64,000 nucleotides of DNA from Promerops cafer (Eukaryota; Chordata; Aves; Passeriformes; Nectariniidae), in assembly GCA_013398275.1 (NCBI GenBank), contig VZSE01002797.1:29337-93336 (forward strand). Reading direction: 5' to 3'. Below, in pieces: positions 13,913 to 26,405 of this stretch. The notes under the pieces were generated by a model, which saw nothing but the letters and a program-made list of their open reading frames with translations, ran no database searches and was not told where the DNA came from. The position numbers were made by a program, and so were the translations under genes. The stretch's first letter is position 1. Each line of letters starts with the position of its first letter.

Positions 13913-16202
13913 GAAGAACAGGAACCCTCAGCCTGAACAACAGCCATTTAACAAAGCACCATACAAAACAAAGGCGGTTTTGCAGAGTTCAGGTTAAAAG
14001 CAGAGTTTTGGATGCAGTAATGACCTGCAGCCCTTTTCACACAGACCTCTTACTCCTGAATATTAAAATGCTGCTTAGTTCCTTCACCAGCATAATTAGC
14101 ATGACCCAGTGTAGGGTCAGTAGAAGTCCATCTAGGCCTGCTGTTTGGAGGGCAAGGAGGAAGCTCCTTATGGACAGGGCAGGAATGCTGCTCCTCACAC
14201 TGCTCCCCATGGGCCAGGGACAGTCTGCACTTTATCTAATAGCTCTCTCTAAATTCTTCTTTGAATTTGCACTGTGGCCTTTGAATCACACGTGTTCTGA
14301 GGTTGTCTCTCCCCTGCCAGCACTAATTAACACACCACAGGATTCCCAGGAGTGTCACCTACCCAATCCAGGCTCCCATTCCCTGCAGTCCCTCAGCTCC
14401 ATGGCTCTGTCAGTCACGTGTTCACACCTAGGTTGGCTCAGCCTGGCCAATCCAGCTGGATCACAGCTGGAAGTGATGGGGCTGCAGACTTAGGATGTTA
14501 CAGCAATAGATTTCAACTCAGAATGAGCCAAAAGTGACCGTTAAATAGGGTGTCCTATAAAAGCACCTATTCCTTTCATTCCATTTACAACTAAGTCTAA
14601 AGTCTTCCCCTTCCCCCTTCTCTATCAGGATCTCCAACTTGATCCTAAAGCTCCAAGATGACTCAAAGCACGGGTTTTCAGCCAGCTCTGTCTTTTAGAC
14701 TTTTAATACTATCTTCTCATTATCTGTTACATTTAAAATATTACACACATCTCTGGAGGTGTACCCTGACAGACTCATCAAGTGATCTCAACATTTCTCC
14801 TCAGAGACTTAGCTTTAACATCTTACTGTCTGTAAGGCAGATTTCTAGACTGCAGAGAATAATTTTAAACTTCTTCTAAGGGTCTTCTACCTTCCTGTCA
14901 TTCTTGACTAAGAACCAGAACAAAACACTTGGTGTCACTAATGTCATAATATAAAGAAAATGCAATCTGACTCCATATGCCCAACGTGTAAGTCCAAGGA
15001 CTACAACAGCTTTCCTGGTAATTGGCACTGCTTGCTTTCACTTTTCCATAGTGATGAGGTACTTCAGAAAAAATGATCCAGTCCAAATTTTTGGGACAGC
15101 ATGTCATCAAACCCACAGAGAGTGGCAAGAAGGTTCACTGATACTGCAAAGGCACTCTGAGCAGAAAGCAATCTGGAGTAACATATGCAAGCAGATCACG
15201 GGAATTTTGCATATTCCTGACAAGCAGCTGTAATGATTCCATGTGGGAGACAAGTCAGAGGACTGTCAGAGGATCTCAGTCTGCTTCGGTATGGCTGTAG
15301 AGTTGCACAATTCTTTACACACAAGAACAGTCCACCCAATGCACTGAGTAAATGCCTTTTAGTTTTACATAACCAAATCAGCCAGGCCAGCCTTTCCCCC
15401 ACACCCTGGAGCTCCCCAGTGCCTCTGGGCTGTTTATCCAGTCTCACAGGCCAAGGAAAAATTAGAGAATGGGTGTCCAGGAACAGCAGGAGGGTGTGTA
15501 TTTGCAGGCACACACAGCATCCACACTAATACCAACACTCATTTTTGCAGATACTTCCTGGGCACTGGAGATGGCAGATATCCCATTTCTCTAGAAAAAA
15601 AGCTGAAGAATAACCCCTGATTTCAGAGTAACAATTGATCGGTGTCTTAGCCATGGCAACTTGCCACCTATAAACAGATGCAGGCGAGGGATAACATGTC
15701 TCTTATTCAGCAGCTACTTCATTCCCATTTAACTTTCAGAGCTCACAGGAGGGAAGAGAAAAACCAACAGCTACAGCTAATGCACAGCAGCTCTCGCCTC
15801 ATCAGGCCATCTCATTCCTGCTCACAGCTGGACCCTGAGGCTGCCCCTCACAGCGACAGAGATTGGAGCCAAATGCAATGTGAGAGCACTGCTACACACA
15901 AGGCTGTTCCCAAGCACTTAGCCCTGGTATGAGCCACCCTTGTTGGGATCGAGATATCTAATTTATACCACACGTTTTAATTTATCTCCTTATGGAGGTA
16001 AGGCACAAGGAAAGTAATTGCAAGTGTCACAGCAATACATGAGAGTTCAAGTGTCAGACAAGGGACCTGATCCACGTGTTTGGGAAGGACCCAGGGCTTC
16101 TACCTGGCCCTCAGGGGATTCCCTGACTTTTTCCATCGTTTTTACTCATTCGCACACCTTGAGTTCACCGTAGTGCTTGGAACAGGAAAAGGAAAGGAAA
16201 TA

Positions 16203-16362
16203 TATCACAGAATGGTTTGGGTTGGAAAGGACCTTAAAGCTCATCTTGTTCCACCCCCTGCCATGGGCAGGGATACCTTCCACTAGCCCAGGTTGCTCCA
16301 AGCCCTGTCCAACCCGGCCTTGGACACTTCCAGGGACGGGGAATCCACAACTTCGCTGGGCA
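16203..16362 (-). mobile_element. CR1 LINE 3'-end fragment
   Basis: The + strand has CACAGAATGGTTTGGGTTGG followed by the typical CR1 blocks (CCACTAGCCCAGGTTGCTCC, then a GGACACTTCCAGGGACGGGG block). Element orientation is minus. Fairly well preserved compared with the other copies here. Confidence 0.9.
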
Positions 16363-19300
16363 AACACAATTATACCCAGGACACTGCAGTGCTTATTTTT
16401 TTATATCAGGGGTCAGCCTGGACTAGGTGAAGGGTGCTTTGCTTTCGGAGAGCAGCTCAAACCAGCTGTGTTAAGTCTCCTGTGCAGAACACGGTTTAGT
16501 CTGGCAGATGGAGATGCTAAGTGAGACTCATTAATCTGTTAGCACTTTCACCCACCCACCGAAATCCCAGTGGTCTGAAGTCATGGTTTTCTGACAAATC
16601 CAGAAATCTATAGCTTGTACAACAGCTGCAACCAGAGTAAAGTTCCAGGAAGAAAAAAAAAAATGTTTCATTTAACTACACGGGTAAGTAGGTCAAAATT
16701 ATCCAAAGGATCTCAGAGTATAAGAAATTTGTGTCTGAAAGTATCTGCATGCTAGTTTGTGGTACAAAACTGGAAAAGGCAACTAATAACTCCTGCATAG
16801 CACCTGGTCTTCACTCTGCACACCTGAAACACCACAAAGGGTTAAAGCTACAGGACAACAAAATCCTCCAAAAGAAAAGCTTTTCTTAAACACCCCAGTT
16901 GTTACCTGCAGACAGAATAGCTACAAAACCAACTCTTGTTCACATAACCTCATCTCATTATCCTCTACCCCAGACACAGAACAGTCAAGACCAAGGCTCT
17001 AAACAACAAATAAAGCTCAGAAGTTGGCAAGCTGTGTTCAGGGCTGGCTGGTGCTGTGCCTATCTCCATATCTAGAAAGGTTCAAGGTGCTCATTCTGGG
17101 AGGCCAAGAAAAACTAAATATAGTAGCAGGCTACCAGCAAACACCCAACCTGGCATGGCTTCCAGCTACCTGAAAAACCCATCCCCCTCTCTGCAGGCCT
17201 TTCCCTTCTTTGGGGAGAACGTGCTGTAAGGAAGCACTTTCAGGTTTTACTTACATGGATAATTGCAGAAACTAAGGGATGGAGGTAATGCAATAACAGC
17301 ACTGATACTTCTCACTCAGGGGGATCATCTGGCTCTTTCAGATTGGGGTTTTTTATTAAGCCTGACATCCACTCACGAATAGGAGGGAGCATCCTCCCCT
17401 CACGTGTCAGGAGCCAAGTCCTCGTACAGCAACTGCCTCTAGGAGCAGAGACACCATCCAAGAGCATCTGTTTTGTTTCAACCTCTGCCCTTAAAGGAGG
17501 GCCCAGAAAGGAAAAAAAACCCAAACCCTTTAAGCTGCAGACTGGCTTTGTTGGTGCCTATGAGGTTTTCAATCAGAAAAAGCCTCGGGGAGAGCTGCTC
17601 ACCTCTTGGCTTCTGAATGGCATCACGGATGTTGTGTTTTAAGCTGCAACCCTGAAGACAGACCCCAATTTTGACCAGGCTTTGAGATTTAGCTTAAAGG
17701 CATGCATGCTCCCTACACAAAAAAAAAAATGAGGTCAAAGAAGCTTCTTTTGAAAAAATAAATAGAGCAATAAAGCATTCTTTCAGATTGGCTTCGCAGG
17801 GGATAAATCACTGAACAAATACAGCCATCTTATCTTGTTGGCAAATGGCACATTACAGCATCCAGCTTCACGGGAAATGCGCTGCTTGGTCGGAGAGCAA
17901 ACTGATTTCTCATTGTCTTGGAAAACGCTGCTCTTTACTTTTTACAAGACTCGTTTGTTTTTAAAAAAAACACATGATCTCTAAGCAGTGCCAAGCCTGC
18001 TTTGCCTCCTGATGCCTTAGGACTTCCTAGCAACCTCACAGCAGAAACATGATCCATCTCCTTTGACCAGGAGGACAACTTGTTTAAAATGGTATCCCAA
18101 CAATATCCTGGCTGCCCTCCTGGCATTCCCCACATGGATGGGATGCAGCAACCACAGGATTCCATGAACAATGGGGGGAAGGAGGTGAGGCAGGCAAGGC
18201 TCTCACAGTACATGGAGGTAAAGCTTTCCCCAAACCTTCCGTTTTTAGCCTCTTTGTCCTTTCTAAAATCAAATGCAGACACTAAGGACACTCAGTGAGG
18301 AACAAGAGCTCATGGGTGGTTACAGAACCATCCCTGGCTGTGGCATCCAGCAGCAGCGACGCCTGTTCAGCATTTTGGCACTGATTTATGACAGGTATAC
18401 TTGCCTTTCCATTAGCCACAGCTCTCTCATTGACCCCTGAGCTCGGAGAGGCAGCCTCGACACTAAACTCCCCTTGGCTTTCGGTCCCGCTGACCTCATC
18501 CCCAAAACTCGCTGCCATGTTTTACATCAGCATTCCATTAATGCTCCCCTGGCTCGGGGAAACATCTGCTCTGTTTACACTGGTGGCAGCACAGAGACCA
18601 CTTAAAGTATCACCTCTGCTCCCCCAGCCCACGGAGGGAGGAGCAGCCGTGCACGGGGCGGGCCCTGGACCTCCCGACCCCGGCACTCCAACCTGGCCAT
18701 TAGTCACTCAACAGGGCACAGGGCTCTCACACCATCAAGGCATGGGAGAGGTGTTGGGTAGCAGAGAAGGTGGATTCCTCCAGGCCAGAAGTGCAAGTCT
18801 GAGAGGGGAATTTGTGCTCACCCTAGCTGAAGATGAGCAGGCTGACTGGAAATAAGGATGGGTGAAAGAATGTCAGAAAATGATTATATTTTTTAAATCC
18901 AAATGGTTTTACAGATTGAGGCTGAGATTCAATGGATATGGATGGTTAATGGTCCTCTTAACCAAATGTGCAATTCCAAGGTGCTGCTGGGTGCCAAAGC
19001 CACCCTCACATCCCTCCAGCTCCATGACCAGGGCAGGGGGCCCTGCAGAGTGGTTTGTCCCATAGCAACAGGGAGGGACAAGATATCTTCTTGAAAGCAA
19101 AGCACAGTTCATCCAAAACAATCCCCCCAAAAGCACTGCAGGAACCACCACAAACACCACAGCTTAGCTGCAGCCACCTGGGAGAGCCCGACAGCTCTGA
19201 AATACCTGTTCAGGCAGGGGATGCTTATCTATCAGTACTACGTGCTGGAGGCTTAGGGCAAGTCTCCACCAGATCAAGGGGGATGTTACTACATATTTTC

Positions 19301-22300
19301 CCAAGGATTTCTGACAGCCAAGACCTCCAAAAGACAAACCCCAAACACTTGTTGCTGCTGTTGTTCCAGTGTTAGGTGTGCATTAAATTAACCCCCAATG
19401 TCTTCTGCTGCTGCTGGAAGCTTCCTTTACTATTAACCATCCAGTCAAGGCTATAGATGCTAACAAGCCCATTAGGACACAAAAATGTACAGCAGCCTTG
19501 GAATATCCAACAGCAACTGCCACAATAGAGGCCTAGCACACAACATAAAGGGCATTCAGCAAGGGACATCAGCTTTTGTTATAATGAAGTCAGGAACAGG
19601 TTTTTCCCATCACTGATTATCTCAACAGTCCATGAATCTGCTGCATTTTAGATTTTTGCCTTGCCCTTGGACAGAGCTTGGACTATGAACTCACACAAAA
19701 AGACCCTGACACTCACAGAGGGCTTAGACCACTATTCCAACATCCCTATAAACAAGCAACAAACCCCCAAACCACCCTTCTAAAATTCTTTAATTTTGAA
19801 ACTGCACACTAATGAAGTCTGGTTTGATTGGGGCTGTGCCATGCAATTCTGTTGACTTAACCCAACCAATCCTGAATGCGATGACAGGTATTGGGAGTGA
19901 AAAGAATAAAAACTGTATTTGCCTGTGATCTTCTGCAATACATAACAGAAGAGTAACACAATCTGCACAAACACTCCCTCTTTTTCAGCTCATTCCCAGT
20001 GTTCAAAGTATCAGCAGGTCACAGCTTTGCCAATTCTACCACAAAGCTGAAACACTGACTTAAGGATTTTTATCAAGTCCTCTTTCAACCAAAAAGATGA
20101 AAACTCAGCCAAAAGGGAAGAAGCTGGCATTGAATGAGACAAATCAAATTGTCCCTTTCCGGTTCCTTAATTCACATGTTAGGGGACCACCACAGCTGGG
20201 AATTTCAATCTCTGGAGCAATTAAAGAAAATTAAATTCAGGGAATGAGGCCTTATGCACTCAAAGCTTCATTAACCCTCTTGCCTTTTAATTAAAAACGT
20301 GCACATGAAATTTTGGACAGAGTACTCGCCTCACTGACAATGCTCAATTTTAGTGGCAAATCAGTACTTGCCTTTTTTTAAAAAAAAAAGTACACTGGGA
20401 TTGTAAACTCTAGACCTCTCCAGCTTCACAATGGCTTTATTAAATACAGTAGAAAATACTGCCTATCACCAGCTCCCACTTCATGGGAACGTCTGCTCTC
20501 CCTCAAATACACCAGCAAAGCTCTGCTTTGGGCTCACTTCAAGATAACAGACAGCCCCCACCAACACCACGGATAAAACATGAGCCAGGATTTAAGAGCC
20601 CTACACTTACTACAATCAGTAAGAGAAATAAAGTTGGTGAGCTACAGCAGGATAGGTTTTACAGCCCACGGAGCAGAGATTAGAGCAGCCAGCCTCTCTT
20701 TTAAATACTGCTCATCCTTACAAAAGGCTCAGGCAGGCGCCAAAGGCGGTGTGTGACTAGGACAGTTTAACGGATAATCTTTGAAAGGGGATATTGTCAA
20801 GTCTGCCCAGCCTAAATATTGAGCTGGCTTTGTGTGAGTTACCATCTGACTTGTGAGGGAGTCACGCTGCTCCTGCGCCGGCCTCCCGCCTTCCTGGCAA
20901 TGTCAGTGAAGCAGACTGGAGCTCACGGAGATGCGCGGCCGCCTGGCAGGGACTGAGCGCCGACTGCTTTGATGCTTCCCCACATCCATCCAGAACAGGG
21001 GCCCCCACCTGATGCACGGGCAGGCAGTCCCACGTTCTGGGACCAGCAGCACGGAGAGGGAAGACACACACGGTCCCTTCGTTGTGTCCAAGAGACTTCT
21101 CAGGAATCTGCCACCTCGAGCCAGACGTTTCACCAAGAGATGTGTTCTCTTCACTAGCAACCGAAGTTATGCCTCTGGGAGGGATCAGCCTTCAGTTTGT
21201 CTATTTTCTTTGTAAGCATGTGTTTGGGAGAGGGACTTGTCTTTTTCCAGCACACACTGATCAGTTCTGGGTTTGTAGTTTACTGCTGAGCGATGCATTT
21301 TAGCTGTTTTGACTATTCAAAGAGGACAGAGTACGTTTAGAGATGACCTTCTCTGACTGTCACTTAGCATAAGAGTCGATACATTTTACAGTCAATGACA
21401 CTCCCATCTTCACACGTGCCCCCCTCTCAAGGGGAAAGCTAACACAACAGACAACTGTTCACACAAGGGATGCCAGATTCCCAAGCGGATGCTTTGCCCA
21501 ATTGAGTGAAGAGGCACAGCTCCATTAAGCAGAAGCAAGCAATTCCTCATGCCCAATATTCCCAGGTTAATTGCTGCATCCCTAAAATAATGTTCTGGTT
21601 TAATAGCAGCCGTATTCTCTCACATGGAGCAGAGTGAGCTGTTTGCTGCTGTAGGATGCCCTTGGTGCTACCAAGGACAATCTGAACGCACTGAGCATGA
21701 CAGGCTCTTGCTGAATGCAAAAATAAACGCAGCCACTTTGCTTCCTCAGCCTTTGACACCAATAGGGGAAGGGGCTTCCTGCTACAGCAATGAGGAGCAC
21801 GTGAATTTTGTGATGCTTGAAGTGTTGCCAGGCAGAGCACAACCCATCACTCCATTTCTCTGTTGCTGGAAATTACAGGTCCATTAACCCTTCTCTGTGC
21901 GTGAGATGCTTTTCCCATCTGCATGCAGCAAATAAGCAAAGAGGATGTGCATGGTAAGTGTGCACAGGTGTGCTCCAGGGTGAAGGAGGCATTTCCAATG
22001 CAAACCTGCCCATACAAACAGTTCTGCTCTCCAGTTCTGATGCTATGATTTTATGATGACAACATTTCCTGACCCAGTTTCTATCTTGCTCCCCATTCCT
22101 CTGCTACAAGTAGTAATTAGTAATGTCAGTGTTCTGGCTGAATTGCTACAGTCCATTAATAATGCAAGAGTAGTAACAGAGAGAGAGCAGAAGAAAAGAT
22201 GCTTGAAGGTTAAAAGCAATAAGAGAATGCATTTTGGGGGACATTGGAAGGGGAGAGGAGAAGAGAATTGCTGGCCTACTGAGATTATAAACCATACACT

Positions 22301-22337
22301 TCAAAACATACCATTCCTTTCAGGTGGAAGTGGTGGG

Positions 22338-22375
22338 TGAGTCAGTCATGGCTAATTAGAGGATAATATGCAAAT
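22338..22375. promoter_or_regulatory. Motif cluster: AP-1, homeodomain, octamer
   Basis: Within 38 bp: TGAGTCA (22,338-22,344, AP-1), CTAATTAG (22,352-22,359, homeodomain palindrome) and ATGCAAAT (22,368-22,375, perfect octamer). This density of full consensus sites suggests an intronic enhancer, but binding is not shown. Confidence 0.35.
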
Positions 22376-23594
22376 AGGAATGACACATAGAGGTGATTTT
22401 TACTAAATTAGAAGTAAACTTGTGTTTCACCTCCCCTTTGCCCCTCTAAACCTGCTGCCTCACCACTCGGTGCTCCCGTTCCTCCGTTACTCATGCTCCG
22501 GAGGTCAGCGGTAACCTGGGACTCCACACATGACACACACTGAAGTTTCCTCTCTGCAGAGAATTTCTGCTGAGACCAGCCCATACCTGCCCATCTAGAG
22601 CCAAACCTTTAATGCCACTAACCCATCTGCTCCGGGCACACCTTAACCCCAGGCTCTGCTAAAGCTGTTTATGACGTGTCCTATGAACCTAAAATAGAGC
22701 TGGGTTTGAATAGGTAACCCAGCACTTCCCTGGGCTTCCAAGGCTTGGGAATCTTCTCCAATTGACAGCAGCTCCCTCGAGAGCAAGAGCTTCAGCCCCA
22801 ACTAAGGCACACAATCCTCCCCATGACACTGAATCAAGCTGCTGGAACTGCATCCTCTACTGCATCACCAGGGAACGTGGTTTTTTTCCTTTTATGTTCT
22901 CCTTTTCCTGCTAAGCCCAGAATAGAACCAACAGCAACAAAGGAGCCTATAGGTTTGGTGATGATTCCTTGGCTGTTCCCACTGCTGAATGAAAATTCAC
23001 ATGAAGAGTGGAAGGGCTGAAGTATCTCTGCATGCCAGGAAGGCTGCTGGTTTGGGCCTGACTCTGGTCCAACACTGAAAAGCAGGGATCTTCCACAGGA
23101 AGATTTGTAAGACAATTGAACTCACTCTGAAAGGTCTTCTCTGTTTGGCTTTTACAGCTTCCTACATGGTACCAGGCCTCTTGTGAGTGATGATGCACAA
23201 AGCAACACACGTGCTCCTTCCATTACCTGAAATCACACACGTCACTCCCTCTTGAAATACATAGTTCAATAAATCAAGCCAATCAATGTTATAATTTAAC
23301 TGCAGCACAGCTCATTCTGACACTTAAGAGAACTACTCTGAAGTCCTCCAGCACAAAGGGCTTGGATGACTACCCAGAAAGCATAAAAACCCAGCAGGCT
23401 CACTGAGATGAACTCATGGAAGAATGGCAAAGGAAGAAAAGAAAAAAAAAGGAAAGATCAGCTTCAGAACTGCATGGTGTTTTGGGCCTTTCAAGTATCA
23501 CTTCCTCTGTGGAGAGGAAGTGAGAGGAGCCGGAGGTTCTCAGATACAAACAGCTTCCCCTCCATGACAATGAGAGAAAAGGATGGGTGTTTCT

Positions 23595-23640
23595 AAAAAG
23601 AAAAAAAAAAAAGAAAAAAGAAAAAAAGAAAAAAGAAAAG
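23595..23640. repeat. A-rich tract with periodic G (AAAAAAG-like)
   Basis: Near-pure A tract interrupted by single G every 6-12 bases. A shorter similar tract lies at about 23,427-23,456. Simple purine repeat; no flanking duplication was noted that would mark it as a retroposon tail. Confidence 0.9.
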
Positions 23641-25859
23641 CAGGCCAGCCCTGAACACGCTGCGACCAAATTAGGAAACAAACTCCACTGAGAGCCTCCA
23701 GAATGGCCATCATCTGCAGCAGCCTTGTGTTAGCTCAGGAAGTCTGATGACTGTGTCATCTGCTAAGGTCTGTTTATGTGCAAACAGAAAGCAGAAGCAA
23801 AACACCTCCCCACACTCCCTGCACCAGGTTAGGCCATCTCGGGCTGTGGCCCAAGGAGTCATCAGTGCCCTGACTCGATGCTATTCCAAACCTCTGCTGC
23901 TGACTCACGCCCCTCCAAAGATAACTCTGCCCTAGAAGCACTAAGGTATAGCAAAATTAAGTGTATGGGGTTTTTTAAATGCATTTTTAAAGTAGTTAGC
24001 TGTGGCAGATGAAGCTGAGGTTAGAGATCAGTGATTACTATGACAGGAATGTGAGGGGGAAGAAAGAGAAGGAAGATACAGCTTCTTGAGTAAGGTCAGA
24101 ACAATGTTTTTAATTTGCCTTGGGAACAGCCGTTTTCCATCCCCTCCAACGTCCATTTCCACTGCAGCAGCAAAGTGACAACCCTGCTCCAACACTCTGC
24201 AAATACACTAGGCAGGGTTTTAACCTTAAACTGGTGTGGAAAGGACCTGTACCAAGCTCACAGCAGTCCCAGGAACACCTGGTGGCACTGCTATCCTGTT
24301 GTGGGGACAGACAAGTGACGGAGCCAAGTTGCTTCACTGTTTAAAAATCAAACAAATGAAGGAATCTGAGCACTCTGGTCCATACAGACATTTAGGGTTT
24401 CTCCCTGATGTTAGGGTGACCATGTTAGATTACTCCCACTCTTGTCTGCATGAGATGGAAGAAAATCCTCTTGTCCCTTTCATTTTCAAAGGGATTAAGG
24501 AGGAAAAGGCAAAGCTGCCTGCTCATCTCAGCCTGCAGCAGGTCTCAGCCTCAGCACAACTACAGCTTTCAGGGCCCTTCCAGCCTCAAAAATTTGGCTA
24601 TGAGGCCACTCCACCAATTCTCCACATTCAAGGCAGCCAATGGTATTTCACAACCCACTCAGGGTGCTCTTATCCAATTCCTCATGGAACCCATCACAAT
24701 TTCTCCAAAGACAGTCATCATAAACCAGAACTGACCACCACAGGTCTGCTGCTACTCTCAGTGTTCCCTCTGCCTAAAAAGTTGTAGGCTCACTGTGTCT
24801 AGGGACAAAAGGCTAAACAAGATGCTGAAGCTTAAATTTCCATCTCCACATGAAGCTGTACTCAGTTTATTACTTCTGAACCTCTCCCCAGCAAAGGACA
24901 AAGCTATGAATGGAAGGCAGCACTGCTACCTCACATGGACCTGACACAGAGGCACTCACTGGTCAGTGAACAGCCTTTTCAATTGGCTTTTCACTGACTG
25001 GATATTGCTGTACAAGGCAGAAAGCAAGCACAGGAGTAAGCTTTGTTGCTCAAAATGGCACTGCCTTACACAGTCCATTTTTAAAGGGACTAGTCTGAGT
25101 TCCTGCTTTCAGCAGCTTTTTTTTTTTCCCCTGCAAGAGACAGATACCCCATTTAATCTGACCTCTTTCCTCAGGTCCATTTCCAGGCTGGGCCTCACCC
25201 TCTTCTCCTCTGTCAGACTCATTTATCAAGTGAAGCATTTCCACATACCACTGCATAAATAGACTTGACCTTGTTAAAGCAGCAACAGCACCTGAGCTCC
25301 CACTGATGGAGTCTCTCCACCCCACCAGAGCAATTAACCCAGCCTACTCCTATCCTCTTTTCAGGTGGGGCATTCTCAGAGCTTCTACAGCCCTTTCCTA
25401 TGTGTCTCAAAGGGTGACAAACTGGCAAGCAGTGATTTGGGGCTGATTATTGTGCCTCCTTCTCTGGAAAAGGGCACTTAGGACCAGCTTACTGCTGGCA
25501 CCACTCAATTCTTGCTCCTGCCCAGTCCAAGCACACAGCAAAAATCAAGGTGTAAGACAGAACCCTGGCACATGGCCTTCCCTTGTTCCCCCTGCAGTTT
25601 CCTCCCAGGATAAGTACCTTGCCCAACATAAATCTGGGTATGAGAAGATCTCCCGACTCTCAGCCCTCCCCAAGCAACTCTGACCCTCCCAGCCTCGGCA
25701 GGACAGCCCACATGGTTCACCGCACGTGCCAGTCCTCCACGGGACTGTACTTTTAAGGTTTGCTCTACCACGAGCTCTCTCCTGTTATCTGTCTCCCTTT
25801 AGAACCCGGCAATAAAACCTACTGAGGTGTTATCTGCTGCCTGCAATCACCTCAACCCC

Positions 25860-26150
25860 ACCTTCGACCTTGGTCCCTCCCTCCGGCCCATCCCTCCGTG
25901 GAGACAGGGAAGGAGCCGCGCTCGGCAGCATCGCGCTCGCCCTGCCTGCGGCTCGGCACCGGCACCGCTGCTGCGGCCGAGCCTCGATGTCCTTTTATGG
26001 AAGAAAAATGAAAATCGCCTGCCCAGCCGCGGAGAGCCTGAGCCGAGCTGACAGACGGAAACTCGCCATTTGTTGTGGTTTTGGCACCGAGGGCACCCAG
26101 CGAGTTCCCATGCGCGCTGCAAGTTTAAAAGGGGCGCAGCCGAGAGCTCC
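25860..26150. promoter_or_regulatory. Intronic CpG-rich patch with TATA-like box
   Basis: CpG-dense block inside the presumed intron 13, with runs such as GGAGCCGCGCTCGGCAGCAT and GCGAGTTCCCATGCGCGCTG, then TTTAAAAGGGGCGC at about 26,125-26,138 on the + strand. A plus-oriented TATA-like motif 3' of GC-rich DNA suggests a possible intragenic promoter (alternative RNF216 or unlinked RNA). No coding exon is recognised next to it. Boundaries by eye. Confidence 0.4.
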
Positions 26151-26261
26151 GGAGCAGTGGTGGCAGGGATGCAGTGCTCAGGAGGAAGATGGCAGAGCCA
26201 TGGGAGACAGGTCTCCAGATCCAAGTGGACACAGGCATGAGTGCTCCATTCCCAAGCCCTA

Positions 26262-26405
26262 TCCCTGGAAGTGTTCAAAGCCAGGCTGGATAGAGCCCTA
26301 AGCAACCTGGTCTAGTGGAAGGTGTCCCTGCCCATGGTGGGGGGGGTGTGTGAAAACGAATAGTCTTTAAGGGTCCTTTCAACCCAAACCATTCTGTAGT
26401 TCTAT
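26262..26405 (+). mobile_element. CR1 LINE 3'-end fragment
   Basis: Reads TCCCTGGAAGTGTTCAAAGC, then a CTGGTCTAGTGGAAGGTGTCC block, and ends with CAACCCAAACCATTCTGTAG plus a TTCTATGA tail: a plus-oriented CR1 3' end. It lies directly downstream of a CpG-rich patch. An 8-G run interrupts the consensus near 26,340. Confidence 0.9.

Noticed and set aside
13834..14493. 219-codon + strand open frame
   Set aside because: Driven partly by a CA repeat; no domain, no family resemblance, no splice or promoter context. Chance frame within an intron.
24236..24787. 183-codon + strand open frame
   Set aside because: No domain or family resemblance; chance length in a 30-kb intron.
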